Source: Deferribacterales bacterium UBA4806 (lineage in GTDB: Bacteria > Chrysiogenota > Deferribacteres > Deferribacterales > UBA228). Taken from it: 6,910 nucleotides of DNA. Under the pieces are notes generated by a model, which made no database searches, was not told the origin of the DNA, and was given only the letters and a program-made list of their open reading frames with translations. The translations under genes and the position numbers were made by a program. The DNA is taken from the NCBI GenBank assembly GCA_002402635.1, contig DHGE01000104.1, positions 10,009 through 16,918 on the forward strand. Direction: 5' to 3'. Numbering within the stretch: the stretch's first letter is position 1; every line of letters starts with the position of its first letter. Below are positions 6,704-6,910 of the stretch, one piece after another.

Positions 6704-6732
6704 TTATTATCAAAGGGTAAAGTATGTGTCAA
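6704..6732 (-). promoter_or_regulatory. Promoter for the OPT transporter gene
   Basis: The minus strand has a perfect TTGACA -35 box at 6732-6727. The -10 may be GATAAT at 6711-6706 (15-base spacer, better sequence) or TAATAA at 6709-6704 (17-base spacer, poorer sequence). The leader would be about 30-35 bases. An AT-only hairpin, ATAATA (6697-6702) with TATTAT (6705-6710), overlaps the -10 and start region and might be a regulator site, but it may be chance. Confidence 0.5.
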
Positions 6733-6754
6733 GCTTTAGTGGTTTAGTTATATT

Positions 6755-6779
6755 AAAAAAATTTTAGCACAATAAAATT
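6755..6779 (-). terminator. Possible intrinsic terminator of an upstream minus-strand gene
   Basis: On the minus strand AATTTTA (6779-6773) pairs with TAAAATT (6766-6760) around a 6-base loop (TTGTGC), and a T run continues to 6755. The shape fits an intrinsic terminator, but the stem is all A/T and would be weak. It lies about 70 bases after the stop of the partial frame at the right edge and before the OPT promoter. Confidence 0.3.
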
Positions 6780-6849
6780 GGCAAAAAGTTGAATAATTAT
6801 TGGGAGTGTTCATGGTTTTGTATCTGTATATGCTTACTTGCTAATATTA

Positions 6850-6910
6850 TCATAGTTTTAATGCCTTCTCAAGTCCTCCCTCAAAGAATATAGATAGCAG
6901 AAATAAAAGG
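6850..6910 (-). CDS. Possible C-terminal end of an upstream gene (partial)
   Basis: One minus-strand frame is open from the right edge to TGA at 6852-6850 and reads LLFLLSIFFEGGLEKALKL. Nineteen codons are too few to assign a family. The support is positional: a weak terminator-like hairpin follows before the OPT promoter, as expected for a gene end. The other minus-strand frames here close quickly. It could equally be chance, as short open frames are common. Confidence 0.25.
   Translation of the reverse strand, partial: LLFLLSIFFEGGLEKALKL

Noticed and set aside
2978..6735. AAGCTT near the -35 boxes of both pepD and the OPT gene as a shared operator
   Set aside because: Only six bases are shared and the distances to the -35 differ, so chance is a sufficient explanation.
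6798..6855. 18-codon minus-strand open frame starting ATG 6855 behind a GGGAGG
   Set aside because: The GGGAGG lies about 21 bases from the ATG, too far to act as its ribosome site, and the peptide is very short with no recognisable features.

Overview
This is a low-G+C (roughly one third G+C by eye) bacterial chromosomal segment. It carries peptide-use genes of an anaerobe-like or fermentative type. Consensus-like promoters (TTGACT-N17-TAAAAT) and strong Shine-Dalgarno sequences (AAAAGGAGG) show bacterial expression signals, but nothing identifies the genus. I see no rRNA, tRNA, CRISPR array or insertion sequence.

Layout from left to right. (1) Positions 1-424, minus strand: a decayed or error-containing gene running off the left edge. 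Its reading frame can be followed through three different frames, with one in-frame stop and two frame changes, both at runs of A. (2) Positions 425-576: a divergent intergenic region. (3) Positions 577-1659, plus: a dipeptide epimerase of the enolase superfamily with all expected catalytic residues. (4) Positions 1643-2836, plus: a DUF819 (YjcL-like) multi-spanning membrane protein that overlaps the epimerase by 17 bases, so the two are surely co-expressed. (5) Positions 2837-3057: an intergenic region with a strong promoter and an adjacent small hairpin. (6) Positions 3058-4485, plus: a PepD-type M20 dipeptidase. (7) Positions 4486-4698: a convergent, very AT-rich intergenic region with two long inverted repeats. 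(8) Positions 4699-6663, minus: an OPT-family oligopeptide transporter with its own promoter and ribosome binding site. (9) Positions 6664-6910: its upstream region, then the possible last codons and terminator of another minus-strand gene.

The intact genes fit one theme: peptide uptake (OPT, possibly DUF819), stereochemical conversion of dipeptides such as L-Ala-D-Glu from peptidoglycan to all-L forms (epimerase), and cleavage of dipeptides to amino acids (PepD). The individual families are known. The less described parts are the function of the DUF819 protein, its tight coupling to the epimerase, and a substitution at a side-chain specificity position of the epimerase. I do not see a wholly new system here; the proposed pathway is inference from families and proximity.
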